From Amphiplicatus metriothermophilus (lineage in GTDB: Bacteria > Pseudomonadota > Alphaproteobacteria > Caulobacterales > Parvularculaceae): a DNA stretch of 64,000 nt. The stretch spans positions 558,001-622,000 of the forward strand of contig NZ_FZQA01000001.1 in NCBI RefSeq assembly GCF_900199215.1, written 5' to 3'. The notes below the pieces were generated by a model. It had not been told where the DNA came from. It did no database searches and worked only from the letters and a program-made list of their open reading frames with translations. This document shows, piece by piece, positions 15,983-23,506 of the stretch (position 1 is the stretch's first letter; each line of letters begins with the position of its first letter). The translations under genes were made by a program, and so were the position numbers.

Positions 15983-16219
15983 ATGAACAGGCTTATCCCT
16001 GTCGCTTTCGTTTTCGCCTTCCTCGCCGGCGCGGCGCACGCGCAGGGGACGGATTTCCCCGCCCTCGATCGGGACGGCTCCGGCGGGCTGTCGCTTCAGG
16101 AAGTCCAGGCGGCGATCCCGGATGCGACGGAGGAAGACTTCGCGAAATACGACGCCGACGGCTCGGGCGAGCTTTCCGAGGCCGAGTTCTCCGCTTGGGT
16201 CGCCAAGCGCGGCCGATAA
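15983..16219 (+). CDS. Small secreted EF-hand protein
   Basis: This 78-residue protein has a cleavable signal peptide (MNRLIPVAFVFAFLAGAAHAQ) and two EF-hand loops, DRDGSGGLSLQE and DADGSGELSEAE, each with Asp/Ser/Glu at calcium-coordinating positions. It is probably a periplasmic calcium-binding protein of unknown role. The ATG at 15983 follows AGGAGG with good spacing. A longer frame from 15923 would put a basic stretch before the signal peptide and is not favoured. Confidence 0.88.
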   Translation: MNRLIPVAFVFAFLAGAAHAQGTDFPALDRDGSGGLSLQEVQAAIPDATEEDFAKYDADGSGELSEAEFSAWVAKRGR

Positions 16220-16338
16220 GACGGGGACGGCCGCGGCCGGCGCTTCGCCGGCCGCGCGCCTGAGTCTCGGCCGTTGACGTCGGGCCGGGCGCAGGGCAAT
16301 CTCGCCGCGACGAGAAGTCCTTATACGGAGAAGCGGCT

Positions 16339-17283
16339 CTGGCGAGAAAACTCGGGCTGGTGCTGGGCTCCGGCGCGGCGCGCGGCTGGGCGCATGTGGG
16401 CGTCCTGCGCGGGCTCGCCGAGATCGGCGTCAAGCCCGACGTGATCGCCGGCTGCTCGGTCGGCGCGCTCGTCGGCGGGGCCTACGTGCTCGGCTGTCTT
16501 GAAGATTTCGAGGCCTGGGCGCGCGAGCTGAAGCCCTTGTCGGCGTTGCAGAGTTTCGGCTTCTCCGTCTCGCGCGGCGGTCTGGTCAACACTGCGCCCG
16601 CCTTCAGCGCGTTCCGCGTCTACGACCGCAATATCGAGGATCTGCCGGTGAAGTTCGGCGCGGTCGCGGCCGATCTCGGCACCGGCGAGGAGGTGTGGCT
16701 CACCGAAGGCTCCGTGATCGAGGCCGCCCGCGCCTCCTGCGCCATTCCGGTGATATTCCATGCCGTGCGCCGCGAGGGCCGCTGGTTGATCGACGGCGCA
16801 GTGGCCGATCCCGCGCCGGTCTCGCTGGCGCGCCATCTCGGCGCGGACGTCGTGGTCGCCGTCGATCTCAACGCCGTGCCGCGGGTGCTCGAGCGATTCA
16901 GCCCGAAGATCCTCGCAGAGCAGAATCGGCCCGTTTCGCAGCCGGCGGCGGGCGACGGCCCGTCGGCCCAGACGGAAAGCCTGTCGCGGGCCGTCGGCAA
17001 GCTGATCGAGGAGACCCGGCGCATGATCGACCGCCAGATCGAGGCGGCGCGCGTCAAGGCCGAGTCGCGCCCGCGCCTGTTCGAGACGGCCTATGCGGCG
17101 GCGGACATCTTCCAGATGCATCTCGCTCGGGCCCGTGCGGCGCTCGATCCGCCGGACGTGCTGCTCAAGCCCGACATGCGCGACGCCCTGCCCACCGCCT
17201 TCGACCGCGCCGACGAGTTCGTCGAACAGGGCCGCCAGGCGCTGCTCGCGCAGCGCGCGACCATCGAAAAGCTGCTTGTCTGA
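16339..17283 (+). CDS. Patatin-like phospholipase (possible CTG start)
   Basis: This protein of about 314 residues has the patatin fold: oxyanion loop GSGAARGWAH, nucleophile elbow GCSVG (S40 from the proposed start), and the catalytic Asp in LIDGAVADP. Family members hydrolyse acyl chains of lipids. The frame has no ATG, GTG or TTG before the GTG at 16360, which would cut into the first beta strand. CTG at 16339 would give ARKLGLVLGSG, the normal family N-terminus, and lies 8 nt after GGAG. The C-terminal part is helical and charged. No signal peptide is seen. Confidence 0.85.
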   Translation: MARKLGLVLGSGAARGWAHVGVLRGLAEIGVKPDVIAGCSVGALVGGAYVLGCLEDFEAWARELKPLSALQSFGFSVSRGGLVNTAPAFSAFRVYDRNIEDLPVKFGAVAADLGTGEEVWLTEGSVIEAARASCAIPVIFHAVRREGRWLIDGAVADPAPVSLARHLGADVVVAVDLNAVPRVLERFSPKILAEQNRPVSQPAAGDGPSAQTESLSRAVGKLIEETRRMIDRQIEAARVKAESRPRLFETAYAAADIFQMHLARARAALDPPDVLLKPDMRDALPTAFDRADEFVEQGRQALLAQRATIEKLLV

Positions 17284-17460
17284 CGGGGCGGGCGCAAGGG
17301 GGCGTTCCGACCGTTTACGATATACGACTGAAGGCCGTCCCCGCGGCGGACGGCGCGAAGTTTGATGATCGATTAACTGCGCAGAATCTTTCGATTTTTC
17401 ACGGATGCGTGATCGGCTATGCTGGCCCCGCAAGGGGCGGCGTGGGCGCGCCGGAAAAAC

Positions 17461-18300
17461 ATGCGACTGGCGTATCATCTCCCGCGGGCGGACCTGCGCG
17501 ACTATGTGCGCGTTTATTACCTGTTCGAGAGCGACGGGCCCGTGGCCCAGCCCATGTCGGCCGAACTCGGCAATGTGCGCTGCCTGATCGCCGGAACGGG
17601 CCGCTTCGTCATGCGCAACGGCGCCGTCGCGCCTTTCTCGCCGATCACGCTGGTCGGCCCGACCATGGGGGCCTATCGCATGGAGGCGGGGGCGGGCCTG
17701 CGCGCTTTCGGCGTCGGCGTGCTGCCGCGCGGCTGGCGCGCGCTGCTAGGCGTGAGCGCGGCCGAACTCGCCGACATGGTCATCGATTTCAGCGCCGTCG
17801 CCGGCCCGTCGGCGTTGGCCGCCGCCGAGGAGATCCGCAATGCGTCCGGGCTGCCCGAGATGGCGGCGGCGGCGGATCGCTATTTCGCCTATATGCTGGA
17901 CAGGTTCGGCGCGCGGCTCAGCCGTCCGTATCCGGACGCTTTCGAAAGCTGGCTGACCGACGGCGACGATCTCGACATCGACGCCCTGGCGGGGATGATG
18001 GACGTCTCCCGCCGTCAGATCGACCGCATCGCCAAGCAGTATTTCGGCGCTTCGCCGAAGGTGCTGCAACGCAAATACCGGGCCTTGCGCGCGGCCGACC
18101 GCATCCTGTTCGGCGGGGCGCGGACCTGGCTCGACGCGGCCGGGCCGAGCTTTTACGACCAGTCGCACTTCATCAAGGAATTCAAGGCGTTCGTCGGGGC
18201 GACGCCGAAAGCCTTCGCGGACCGTCATGCGGAGCTCGCCTCGACCATCCTCGCCAAGCGTCGCGTGCAGGTCCCCTCCGTGCGCGCTGCGGCCCTTTAA
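17461..18300 (+). CDS. AraC-family regulator
   Basis: This protein of about 279 residues has an N-terminal sensing domain (MRLAYHLPRADLRDYVRVYYLF onward, split naturally at the membrane-like strand) and a C-terminal AraC HTH: LAGMMDVSRRQIDRIAKQYF and FYDQSHFIKEFKAFVGATPKAF. The ATG at 17461 fits the family N-terminus. An in-frame ATG at 17419 would add 14 residues and has no better ribosome site. The target is unknown. The upstream patatin gene is co-directional, but 177 bp away. Confidence 0.83.
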   Translation: MRLAYHLPRADLRDYVRVYYLFESDGPVAQPMSAELGNVRCLIAGTGRFVMRNGAVAPFSPITLVGPTMGAYRMEAGAGLRAFGVGVLPRGWRALLGVSAAELADMVIDFSAVAGPSALAAAEEIRNASGLPEMAAAADRYFAYMLDRFGARLSRPYPDAFESWLTDGDDLDIDALAGMMDVSRRQIDRIAKQYFGASPKVLQRKYRALRAADRILFGGARTWLDAAGPSFYDQSHFIKEFKAFVGATPKAFADRHAELASTILAKRRVQVPSVRAAAL

Positions 18301-18305
18301 CCGCC

Positions 18306-18328
18306 GGCCGCCAGGACGGCCAATTTTT
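18306..18328 (+). terminator. Short hairpin with T-tract after the AraC gene
   Basis: GGCCG (18306-18310) pairs with CGGCC (18317-18321) and is followed by AATTTTT. The stem is only 5 bp, but the T-tract and its position right after the stop codon support a weak intrinsic terminator. Confidence 0.45.
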
Positions 18329-18413
18329 CCTATAGCCGCGCGCGCGCAAGGCCTAACGTCGCGATCGGGAGAGTGCCGGCCGACCGGTGGAAGCCTGGCC
18401 TCGGGGAGAGAAG

Positions 18414-18446
18414 ACGGCGCCTGCGGACATGTACTGCGGGCGCCGT
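18414..18446 (-). terminator. Hairpin just after the DUF2721 stop codon
   Basis: ACGGCGCC (18414-18421) and GGCGCCGT (18439-18446) form an 8-bp stem 1 bp beyond the minus-strand stop. On the minus strand it is followed by CTTCTCTCC, only moderately U-rich. Confidence 0.4.
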
Positions 18447-18447
18447 T

Positions 18448-18903
18448 TCATTTCCGCATCAGCTCGGCGCGCACCCGCACGGTGCGCGTGGCGATCGAAA
18501 TCTCGGCGAGGAAGGCGCACAGAGCGGCGATCACGCCGATCATGGCGAGCACGAACAGGACCGCGATGGGGATCAACGTGTCGGCGCCGGCGAGCCCGCC
18601 CACGAACATGAGCGCGACGACGAAGGCGATGAGCAGCGCGGCGGCCGCGCTCAGATTGATCGCCGCATTGGCGTAGAGCATCCGCCGGTCGAGCGCCTTG
18701 AGCTCGCCGACGCTGCGCGCGCGGGCGGACTCGTCGAGATCGCCGGAAAGGTCTTCCTCGAGCCGGCGCGCCCGGTCGATGATGCGCCCGAGGCGGGCGG
18801 TCATCACGTTGAGCATCGAGCCGATGGCCACCAGCAGAAAGACCGGCGCCACGGAGAGCTGGATGATATGGCCGATGTCGTCGAAGGCGCTCGCGTCGGA
18901 CAT
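18448..18903 (-). CDS. DUF2721 membrane protein
   Basis: This 151-residue protein has three hydrophobic segments: IIQLSVAPVFLLVAIGSML near residues 13-31, and a pair near residues 80-130 around AAALLIAFVVALMFVGG and IPIAVLFVLAMIGVIAAL. A charged cytoplasmic loop RLGRIIDRARRLEEDL follows the first. This arrangement is the DUF2721 signature. Its function is not known. It precedes hemW on the same strand with a gap of about 66 bp that gives no clue to a shared job. Confidence 0.85.
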   Translation of the reverse strand: MSDASAFDDIGHIIQLSVAPVFLLVAIGSMLNVMTARLGRIIDRARRLEEDLSGDLDESARARSVGELKALDRRMLYANAAINLSAAAALLIAFVVALMFVGGLAGADTLIPIAVLFVLAMIGVIAALCAFLAEISIATRTVRVRAELMRK

Positions 18904-18969
18904 GGCGCTCTCCCAAAGCCGCGCCCTTGATCGCCCGCGCCGCGCCCCGGCGTCAATGGCGCGCGTTCT

Positions 18970-20115
18970 TCAGGCGAGAATCCGCGCGAGCAGCGCGTCG
19001 AGCAGGCGCCGGCCCTCGGCCGTGGCGGCGAGGCGCGCGCCGTCGCGCGCGACAAGCCCCTCGCGGGCGAGCGCGTCGAGGCGGGCCGCGCGCGGGCCCA
19101 GCGCGGCGAGGTCTTCCGCATCCAGAATGACGCCTTCGGCGAGGCGCAGGCCCATGGAGAGTCGCTCGATCAGGACCGCCTCGGCGTCCAGCGCCTCGAC
19201 CGAAGCCGCCCCGCAGCCTTCGCGCTCGACCGCGGCGAGATAATCTTCCGGATGCGGACGGATCTCGACGGCGATGCGCCGCCCGTCCGCCCGCAGCCGG
19301 CCATGCGCGCCCGGCCCGACGCCGACATAGTCCTGATAACGCCAGTAAAGCAGATTGTGGCGGGACTCCTCGCCGGGCGCGGCGTGGTTGGAGATTTCAT
19401 AGGCGGCGAGGCCCGCCGCGGCGGTCTCTTCCTGCGCGATGTCGTAAAGCGCCGCGGCGAGACCGTCGTCCGGCGGGCGCCAGCGCCCGCGCGCGACCGC
19501 CCTCTCGAAGGCCGTGCCCGGTTCGATCGTCAGCTGATAAAGCGATAAATGCCGGACCCCGGTTCTCAGCGCGGCGCGCAGGGCCGCGCGCCAGGCGTCT
19601 TCGGTTTGATCGGGCAGGGCGTAGATCAGATCGAAGCTCGCGCGCGGAAAGCTCGACAGCGCCGCCTCGACGGCGCGCCGGGCGGCCGCGCCGTCATGGT
19701 CGCGGCCCAGAAAGGCGAGCGCGGCGTCGTCGAAGGACTGCACGCCCAAGGAAAGCCGGTTGACGCCGGCGCGGGCGAACGCCTGAAATCGCGACCGCGC
19801 CGCATCCGTCGGATTGGCCTCGAGCGTTATCTCCGGCCCGTTCTCGAAGCCCCAGAGCCGTTCGCAGGCGTCGATGACGCCCTCGACGACTTCGATCGAC
19901 GCGAGCGACGGCGTGCCGCCGCCGAAATACAGACTCGCAAGTCTGCGAGGTCCTGTACGCGCGCGCCAATATTCGAGGTCGCGGATGAGCGCCGCCCGCC
20001 AGCGCCCGGCGTCGATGTCGCGGGTCCTGTAGACGTTGAAGTCGCAATAAGGGCAGATGCGCGCGCAATAGGGCCAGTGGACGTAAACGCCGAGCTGCGC
20101 CTTGCTATTGCTCAT
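18970..20115 (-). CDS. hemW: Radical SAM haem chaperone HemW
   Basis: This 381-residue radical SAM protein has the cluster motif CARICPYCDFN, the HemW-type four-Cys start. It continues with YFGGGTPSL, EITLEANPTD, GVNRLSLGVQSFDD, LSLYQLTIEPGTAF and the HemW C-domain (GVGPGAHGRL, LSMGLRLAEGV). HemW binds haem and is thought to insert it into respiratory proteins; it was formerly annotated as a coproporphyrinogen oxidase. The ATG at 20115 gives the normal N-terminus and lies inside the last codons of the beta-lactamase gene (11-bp overlap), so the two are probably co-transcribed. A longer frame to 20178 is not favoured. Confidence 0.93.
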   Translation of the reverse strand: MSNSKAQLGVYVHWPYCARICPYCDFNVYRTRDIDAGRWRAALIRDLEYWRARTGPRRLASLYFGGGTPSLASIEVVEGVIDACERLWGFENGPEITLEANPTDAARSRFQAFARAGVNRLSLGVQSFDDAALAFLGRDHDGAAARRAVEAALSSFPRASFDLIYALPDQTEDAWRAALRAALRTGVRHLSLYQLTIEPGTAFERAVARGRWRPPDDGLAAALYDIAQEETAAAGLAAYEISNHAAPGEESRHNLLYWRYQDYVGVGPGAHGRLRADGRRIAVEIRPHPEDYLAAVEREGCGAASVEALDAEAVLIERLSMGLRLAEGVILDAEDLAALGPRAARLDALAREGLVARDGARLAATAEGRRLLDALLARILA

Positions 20116-20869
20116 TTGCGGCCGTTTCCGCCAGCGCGATCGTATGGTCGAACAGCGCTCGTCCGCCCGCAGAGCCATGGCTCGGGATCACGGTTTCGGC
20201 TTCGGGAAAGCGCGCCGCGACCGCCCGTACCGCGTTCGCCCAGTTCGCGATGTCGGCGTCCGCAGTGTTGCCCAGGCTGCTCGCGTCGGCCGGCCGGATC
20301 AGGCAGCCGCCGAATAAAACCTTCGACGGTCGATGATAAACGACGATGTTGTCACGCGCGTGGCCGGGACCGGGATAGAAGACGACAAGATCATCAGGAA
20401 TCTCCGGCGCCGAGAGAGCTTCGCCCGGCGCGGCCGGCTCGCCGCGCCGGGCCGGGGCGAGGCCGCGGACTGGCGCGTCGGCGTTCGACAACGCATGGGC
20501 GAGGCTTGCAATGACCGCTTTTTCGAGCGCGCCTGATCCGCCCATCTTGTCTGCATGGGCGTGGGTGAGCACGGCGAGCGATGGTTTTTCGCCCAGCGCG
20601 TCCTCGATCAACGCCAGCAGGGCTTCGGTGTCTGCATCGTTCCATGCCGTGTCGACCAGCGTGACGCCCGCCTCGGTCCGCACGACAAGACCCTGCGAGA
20701 GAACCGGCCCCCACGGCTCGATCACGGCGTAGCTTTTGTGAATCCAGACATTCTCGCCGGCCGGCTCGAGGCTCGGCGCCGGCGCCTCCTGCGCGGCGGC
20801 AAGCGTGGCCGATGCTGCGGCGAACGCGGAGAAAAGGGCAAGGCGGCGCAGGGCCTGAGCGATTCTCAT
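20105..20869 (-). CDS. Subclass B1 metallo-beta-lactamase, NDM-like
   Basis: This 254-residue protein has a signal peptide (residues 1-26, ending AAAQ). All six B1 zinc ligands are present: H103, H105 and D107 in THAHADKMGG, H170 in YPGPGH, C189 in FGGCLI and H231 in IPSHG. The HADKMGG, VFYPGPGH, GGCLI and SLGN-x-ADAD blocks resemble NDM-type enzymes more than VIM or IMP. The usual substrate-binding Lys after GGCLI is Arg here. The Asn of SLGN is kept. The ATG at 20869 follows AGGAA. Beta-lactam hydrolysis is inferred. The gene sits between rdgB and hemW with no mobile element nearby. Confidence 0.9.
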   Translation of the reverse strand: MRIAQALRRLALFSAFAAASATLAAAQEAPAPSLEPAGENVWIHKSYAVIEPWGPVLSQGLVVRTEAGVTLVDTAWNDADTEALLALIEDALGEKPSLAVLTHAHADKMGGSGALEKAVIASLAHALSNADAPVRGLAPARRGEPAAPGEALSAPEIPDDLVVFYPGPGHARDNIVVYHRPSKVLFGGCLIRPADASSLGNTADADIANWANAVRAVAARFPEAETVIPSHGSAGGRALFDHTIALAETAANEQ

Positions 20870-20945
20870 CGAGAATTCCTGACGGGCTGAAAAACAGTAG
20901 CGCACAAAGCCCGAAAAGTCGGCGTGGCGAGGGCGCAGGCCGGAT

Positions 20946-21548
20946 TCATTCGAGGCACGCCGCGACGAGCTTGGCGAAGGCCTGCGCCCGGTGGGACAGG
21001 GCGTGTTTCCTGGCCGGGTCCATCTCGCCGAAGGTCTCGCTCTCGCCGTCGGGCAGGAAGATCGGATCATAGCCGAAGCCCCTGTCGCCACGCGGGGGAA
21101 AGACGACGCTTCCGCGCGCCTCGCCTTCGAAAACCTCCGCATGGCCGTCAGGCCAGGCCAGCGCCAGCGCGCAGACGAAACGCGCGCGGCGGTCCTCCGC
21201 GCCGATCTCGGCGAGGGCGGCCTCGACCTTCGCCATGGCTTTGGCGAAGTCCTTCTCCGGTCCGGCCCAGCGGGCCGAATAAATTCCTGGCGCGTCGGCG
21301 AGCGCGGCGACCTCCAGACCGGAATCGTCGGCCAGCGCCGGCAGGCCTGAAGCCTCCGCGGCGGTCCGCGCCTTCAAAAGCGCGTTGCCGGCGAAGCTGT
21401 CGGCGGTCTCTTCCGGCTCGGGCAGGGCGAGACTGGCGGCGCTCGTCGCCCCGATTCCGAAAGGAGCGAGCAATTCATTGATTTCCCTTACCTTTCCGGC
21501 GTTGTGACTGGCGATCACCAACTGTCCCGGATCGAGTTTTCGCGCCAT
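20946..21548 (-). CDS. rdgB: Non-canonical purine NTP pyrophosphatase (RdgB/HAM1)
   Basis: This 200-residue enzyme hydrolyses dITP, XTP and related nucleotides to monophosphates, protecting DNA and RNA from deaminated bases. Motifs include [14 protein letters not shown] at the start (nucleotide loop), [29 protein letters not shown], and the C-terminal [14 protein letters not shown] and LSHRAQAF. I chose the ATG at 21548, after GGGAGG. The open frame runs 42 codons further upstream through A+T-rich promoter DNA, which is not expected to be translated. Confidence 0.95.
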   Translation of the reverse strand: MARKLDPGQLVIASHNAGKVREINELLAPFGIGATSAASLALPEPEETADSFAGNALLKARTAAEASGLPALADDSGLEVAALADAPGIYSARWAGPEKDFAKAMAKVEAALAEIGAEDRRARFVCALALAWPDGHAEVFEGEARGSVVFPPRGDRGFGYDPIFLPDGESETFGEMDPARKHALSHRAQAFAKLVAACLE

Positions 21549-21582
21549 TCCGCCGCCTCCCTTATCCTTTTTCGAAAAAAAA

Positions 21583-21640
21583 TTATCGATTTTCGGCAAA
21601 AAAGGTCTTGCATCGTTTTTCGATAAGTGTATATCGATAA
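21583..21640. promoter_or_regulatory. A+T-rich divergent promoter region with three TTATCGA motifs
   Basis: Within a run of A+T-rich DNA between rdgB and the small-ORF cassette, TTATCGA (21583-21589) and two TCGATAA copies (21620-21626 and 21634-21640, 14 bp apart) stand out. TTGCAT (21608) and TATATC (21630) could be -35/-10 elements for the rightward cassette. A repressor site is inferred. The XRE protein at 23278 is one candidate. Confidence 0.4.
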
Positions 21641-21794
21641 TCAACGAGACGACGGACGAACCGCCGCAAGCCAAAGACCGGCAAGACCGTCAGAAACGGA
21701 GCCGGAAGAAAAAAGAGCGGCGGGGGCGAAGCCCGCGCCGCTCAGGAAAACAGCCAAACGCCTTCGCGCAACACAGGAACTCAGGAGAGCCCAA

Positions 21795-21932
21795 ATGTCC
21801 CGCAATCACGTTTCACCCGCCAGTTTCACCAGCCTCGGCCAGTTTGTCAATGTCTCGATCGCCGCACTGGCCGTCATCGTCATCGGCGTCGGCTATCTGT
21901 CGGCGCTCGGCTCTTTCGCCGGGGTCGCGTAA
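21795..21932 (+). CDS. Small single-span membrane protein (45 aa)
   Basis: This protein begins MSRNHVSPASFTSLGQF and ends in a single hydrophobic helix with SIAALAVIVIGVGYLSALG. The ATG lies after AGGAGA with good spacing. The frame is open further left to 21627, but that stretch is basic, charged and lacks a ribosome site. Its stop codon overlaps the next small ORF (TAATG), suggesting coupling. I do not recognise the family. It probably belongs to the DUF2975/XRE cassette that follows. Confidence 0.55.
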   Translation: MSRNHVSPASFTSLGQFVNVSIAALAVIVIGVGYLSALGSFAGVA

Positions 21933-22084
21933 TGCCGGCGATCCTCGCCCGCGCGGCGGCGGGGCTGGCGGCCGCCGCGCTTCTCGCGCTTCTCGCCGCC
22001 GCGGCCCCGACCGCGGCGGATCGCGAAGGCGGACCGTCCGCGGCCGACTGCCGGCGCGTTCTTTGCGGCTTCGTCATATTCTGA
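21932..22084 (+). CDS. Small exported or membrane-anchored peptide (50 aa)
   Basis: This ORF, too short for usual gene callers, starts at the ATG overlapping the previous stop codon by one base. The first half is a hydrophobic Ala/Leu stretch like a signal peptide or helix. The second half is polar with two Cys (ADCRRVLCGFVIF) and ends at TGA 22082. Translational coupling to the upstream 45-codon ORF is the main support. Function is unknown. It could be an exported disulfide-bearing peptide or not be translated at all. Confidence 0.35.
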   Translation: MPAILARAAAGLAAAALLALLAAAAPTAADREGGPSAADCRRVLCGFVIF

Positions 22085-22097
22085 GCCGGGTTCTGAG

Positions 22098-22121
22098 CCG
22101 GGCTTCGCCCCCGAAGCCCGG
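22098..22121. other. Perfect 10-bp hairpin upstream of the first DUF2975 gene
   Basis: CCGGGCTTCG (22098-22107), loop CCCC, CGAAGCCCGG (22112-22121). There is no T-tract after it, so it is not a classic terminator. It lies between the small ORFs and the DUF2975 gene and could act as a processing or stability element that separates their expression. Confidence 0.5.
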
Positions 22122-22169
22122 CGGCGCCGATCCGGCGCCGCGGAACCGACCCACGCGAGAGGCGCCGTC

Positions 22170-22688
22170 ATGAAAGCGCTCGGAAAAGGCTCCTTGGCCT
22201 CCATTCTGGCCGCAGGCCTTCACATCGTCCGCGTCGTCATCTTCGTCGCCTTCGCGGGCCTGGCGATTGCGGCGGTCATGCTGCCGCTCGGGCCGGCGCT
22301 TCTGGAGCTGGCGAGCCGCGTCGAGGGCGTGAATGTCGAGAGCGATCTCGTCATCGAGGGCGGCGATTACATCCGCCTCGTCTATTACTTCGTGACCTTC
22401 GGGGTGATGCTCTACATCGTCAACCGGCTGCTGGAAATTCTCCGCACGCTGCGTTTCGGCTCGCCCTTCGTGAAGGAGAACGCCGTCCGCTTTCGGCGGG
22501 TCGGATATGCGCTGCTGTTCGGCGAGGCGGCGAAGCTCTTCTTCGGCTTCTTCTCGCTCGTCTCGGGCGCAGAGATCGACGTCAAGATCGAGCTCATCGC
22601 CTGGATCGGCATCGCCGCCGTCTTCGTGCTGGCCGAGGTGTTCCACGAAGGCGCGCGCATGAAGGAAGAGCAGGACCTCACCGTATGA
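22170..22688 (+). CDS. DUF2975 membrane protein
   Basis: This 172-residue protein has four predicted membrane helices (around residues 18-42, 67-88, 109-130 and 140-158) and the family block FGSPFVKENAVRFRRVGYALL. It ends EGARMKEEQDLTV, a terminal motif common in DUF2975 proteins. Genes of this family are often followed by a small XRE regulator, as here two genes on. The molecular function is unknown. It overlaps the next gene by 4 bp. Confidence 0.88.
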   Translation: MKALGKGSLASILAAGLHIVRVVIFVAFAGLAIAAVMLPLGPALLELASRVEGVNVESDLVIEGGDYIRLVYYFVTFGVMLYIVNRLLEILRTLRFGSPFVKENAVRFRRVGYALLFGEAAKLFFGFFSLVSGAEIDVKIELIAWIGIAAVFVLAEVFHEGARMKEEQDLTV

Positions 22689-23275
22689 GCAGGAAGAAGC
22701 TGACGATATTCGAGCTGTTTCGCCACGAAGCCTTTCCGGACTGGCGCACGCCGCGCTTTTGGCTGGATACGAGGCTTCACATGTTGGCGCCGGGGACGCT
22801 TCTGGCGCTGACGCTTTCCTTTTACGTCAAGCTGTTCATGGTGCTGCTCGCGCTCGCTTTGCTCGCGGCGGCGGGGCTGGTCGAGGCGGGCGGGGCGGAC
22901 AGGTTGCGCGCGTTCGCCTTCATGCTTGACGAACATGCCGGCGATTTGCCGCGCGCAGCAGGCCAGCTGATCTCTCTGACGGCTTTCATCCTCATCGGCG
23001 AGAACGTGGCGCGCGTCGCCCTCGATACCGCCGTCGCAAAGCCTTTTACGCGAGAGAATGCGGGTCGCTTCCTGCGCGCCGGCGCTGCGGCCGGGGTTCT
23101 GGGCGCCCTTCACCTCGCCGGCGCGCTGTCGGCGCAGCATTTCGGCGCGCCGGAGGGCGTCTGGTCGCGGACCGGCTTTTATCTTTGCGCCCTGATGGCG
23201 CTCGCCTTCGTCGCCCTGTCCGCCGCCTTTCGCGAAGGCGCGCGGCTCAAGGAAGAACAGGATCTGACGGTTTAG
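22685..23275 (+). CDS. Diverged second DUF2975-type membrane protein
   Basis: This 196-residue paralogue of the upstream gene shares the block AKPFTRENAGRFLRAG and the C-terminus EGARLKEEQDLTV. It has an extra N-terminal stretch (MSRKKLTIFELFRHEAFP...) of about 35 residues and a shorter loop. It has about four hydrophobic helices. Its start overlaps the previous stop. The matching ends point to tandem duplication followed by divergence. Function is unknown. Confidence 0.75.
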   Translation: MSRKKLTIFELFRHEAFPDWRTPRFWLDTRLHMLAPGTLLALTLSFYVKLFMVLLALALLAAAGLVEAGGADRLRAFAFMLDEHAGDLPRAAGQLISLTAFILIGENVARVALDTAVAKPFTRENAGRFLRAGAAAGVLGALHLAGALSAQHFGAPEGVWSRTGFYLCALMALAFVALSAAFREGARLKEEQDLTV

Positions 23276-23277
23276 CG

Positions 23278-23487
23278 ATGGCGATCACGGTGAAACTCGA
23301 TCGGATGCTTCTTGAGCGCGGCATGTCGCTCACGGAGCTTTCCGAGCGAGTCGGCGTGACCATCGCCAATCTGTCGATCCTGAAAACCGGCAAGGCGAAG
23401 GCGATCCGCTTCTCGACGCTGGAGGCGATCTGCCGCGAGCTCGACTGCCAGCCGGGCGACATTCTCTTTTATGAGCCGGATTTATGA
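23278..23487 (+). CDS. Small XRE-family regulator (YozG type)
   Basis: This 69-residue single-domain helix-turn-helix protein (MAITVKLDRMLLERGMSLTEL, then SERVGVTIANLSILKTGKAKAIRFSTLEAICRELDCQPGDIL in two parts) matches the short XRE regulators that accompany DUF2975 genes. I chose the ATG at 23278, 2 bp after the previous stop. The long open frame further upstream belongs to a shadow of the neighbour. It probably controls its own operon. Confidence 0.88.
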   Translation: MAITVKLDRMLLERGMSLTELSERVGVTIANLSILKTGKAKAIRFSTLEAICRELDCQPGDILFYEPDL

Positions 23488-23506
23488 GCCGGAGCGAGCG
23501 CGTCGC

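Noticed and set aside
21627-21794. N-terminal extension of the 45-codon ORF
   Set aside because: The stretch is basic and charged, starts in the A+T-rich promoter and has no ribosome site. The internal ATG at 21795 has one.
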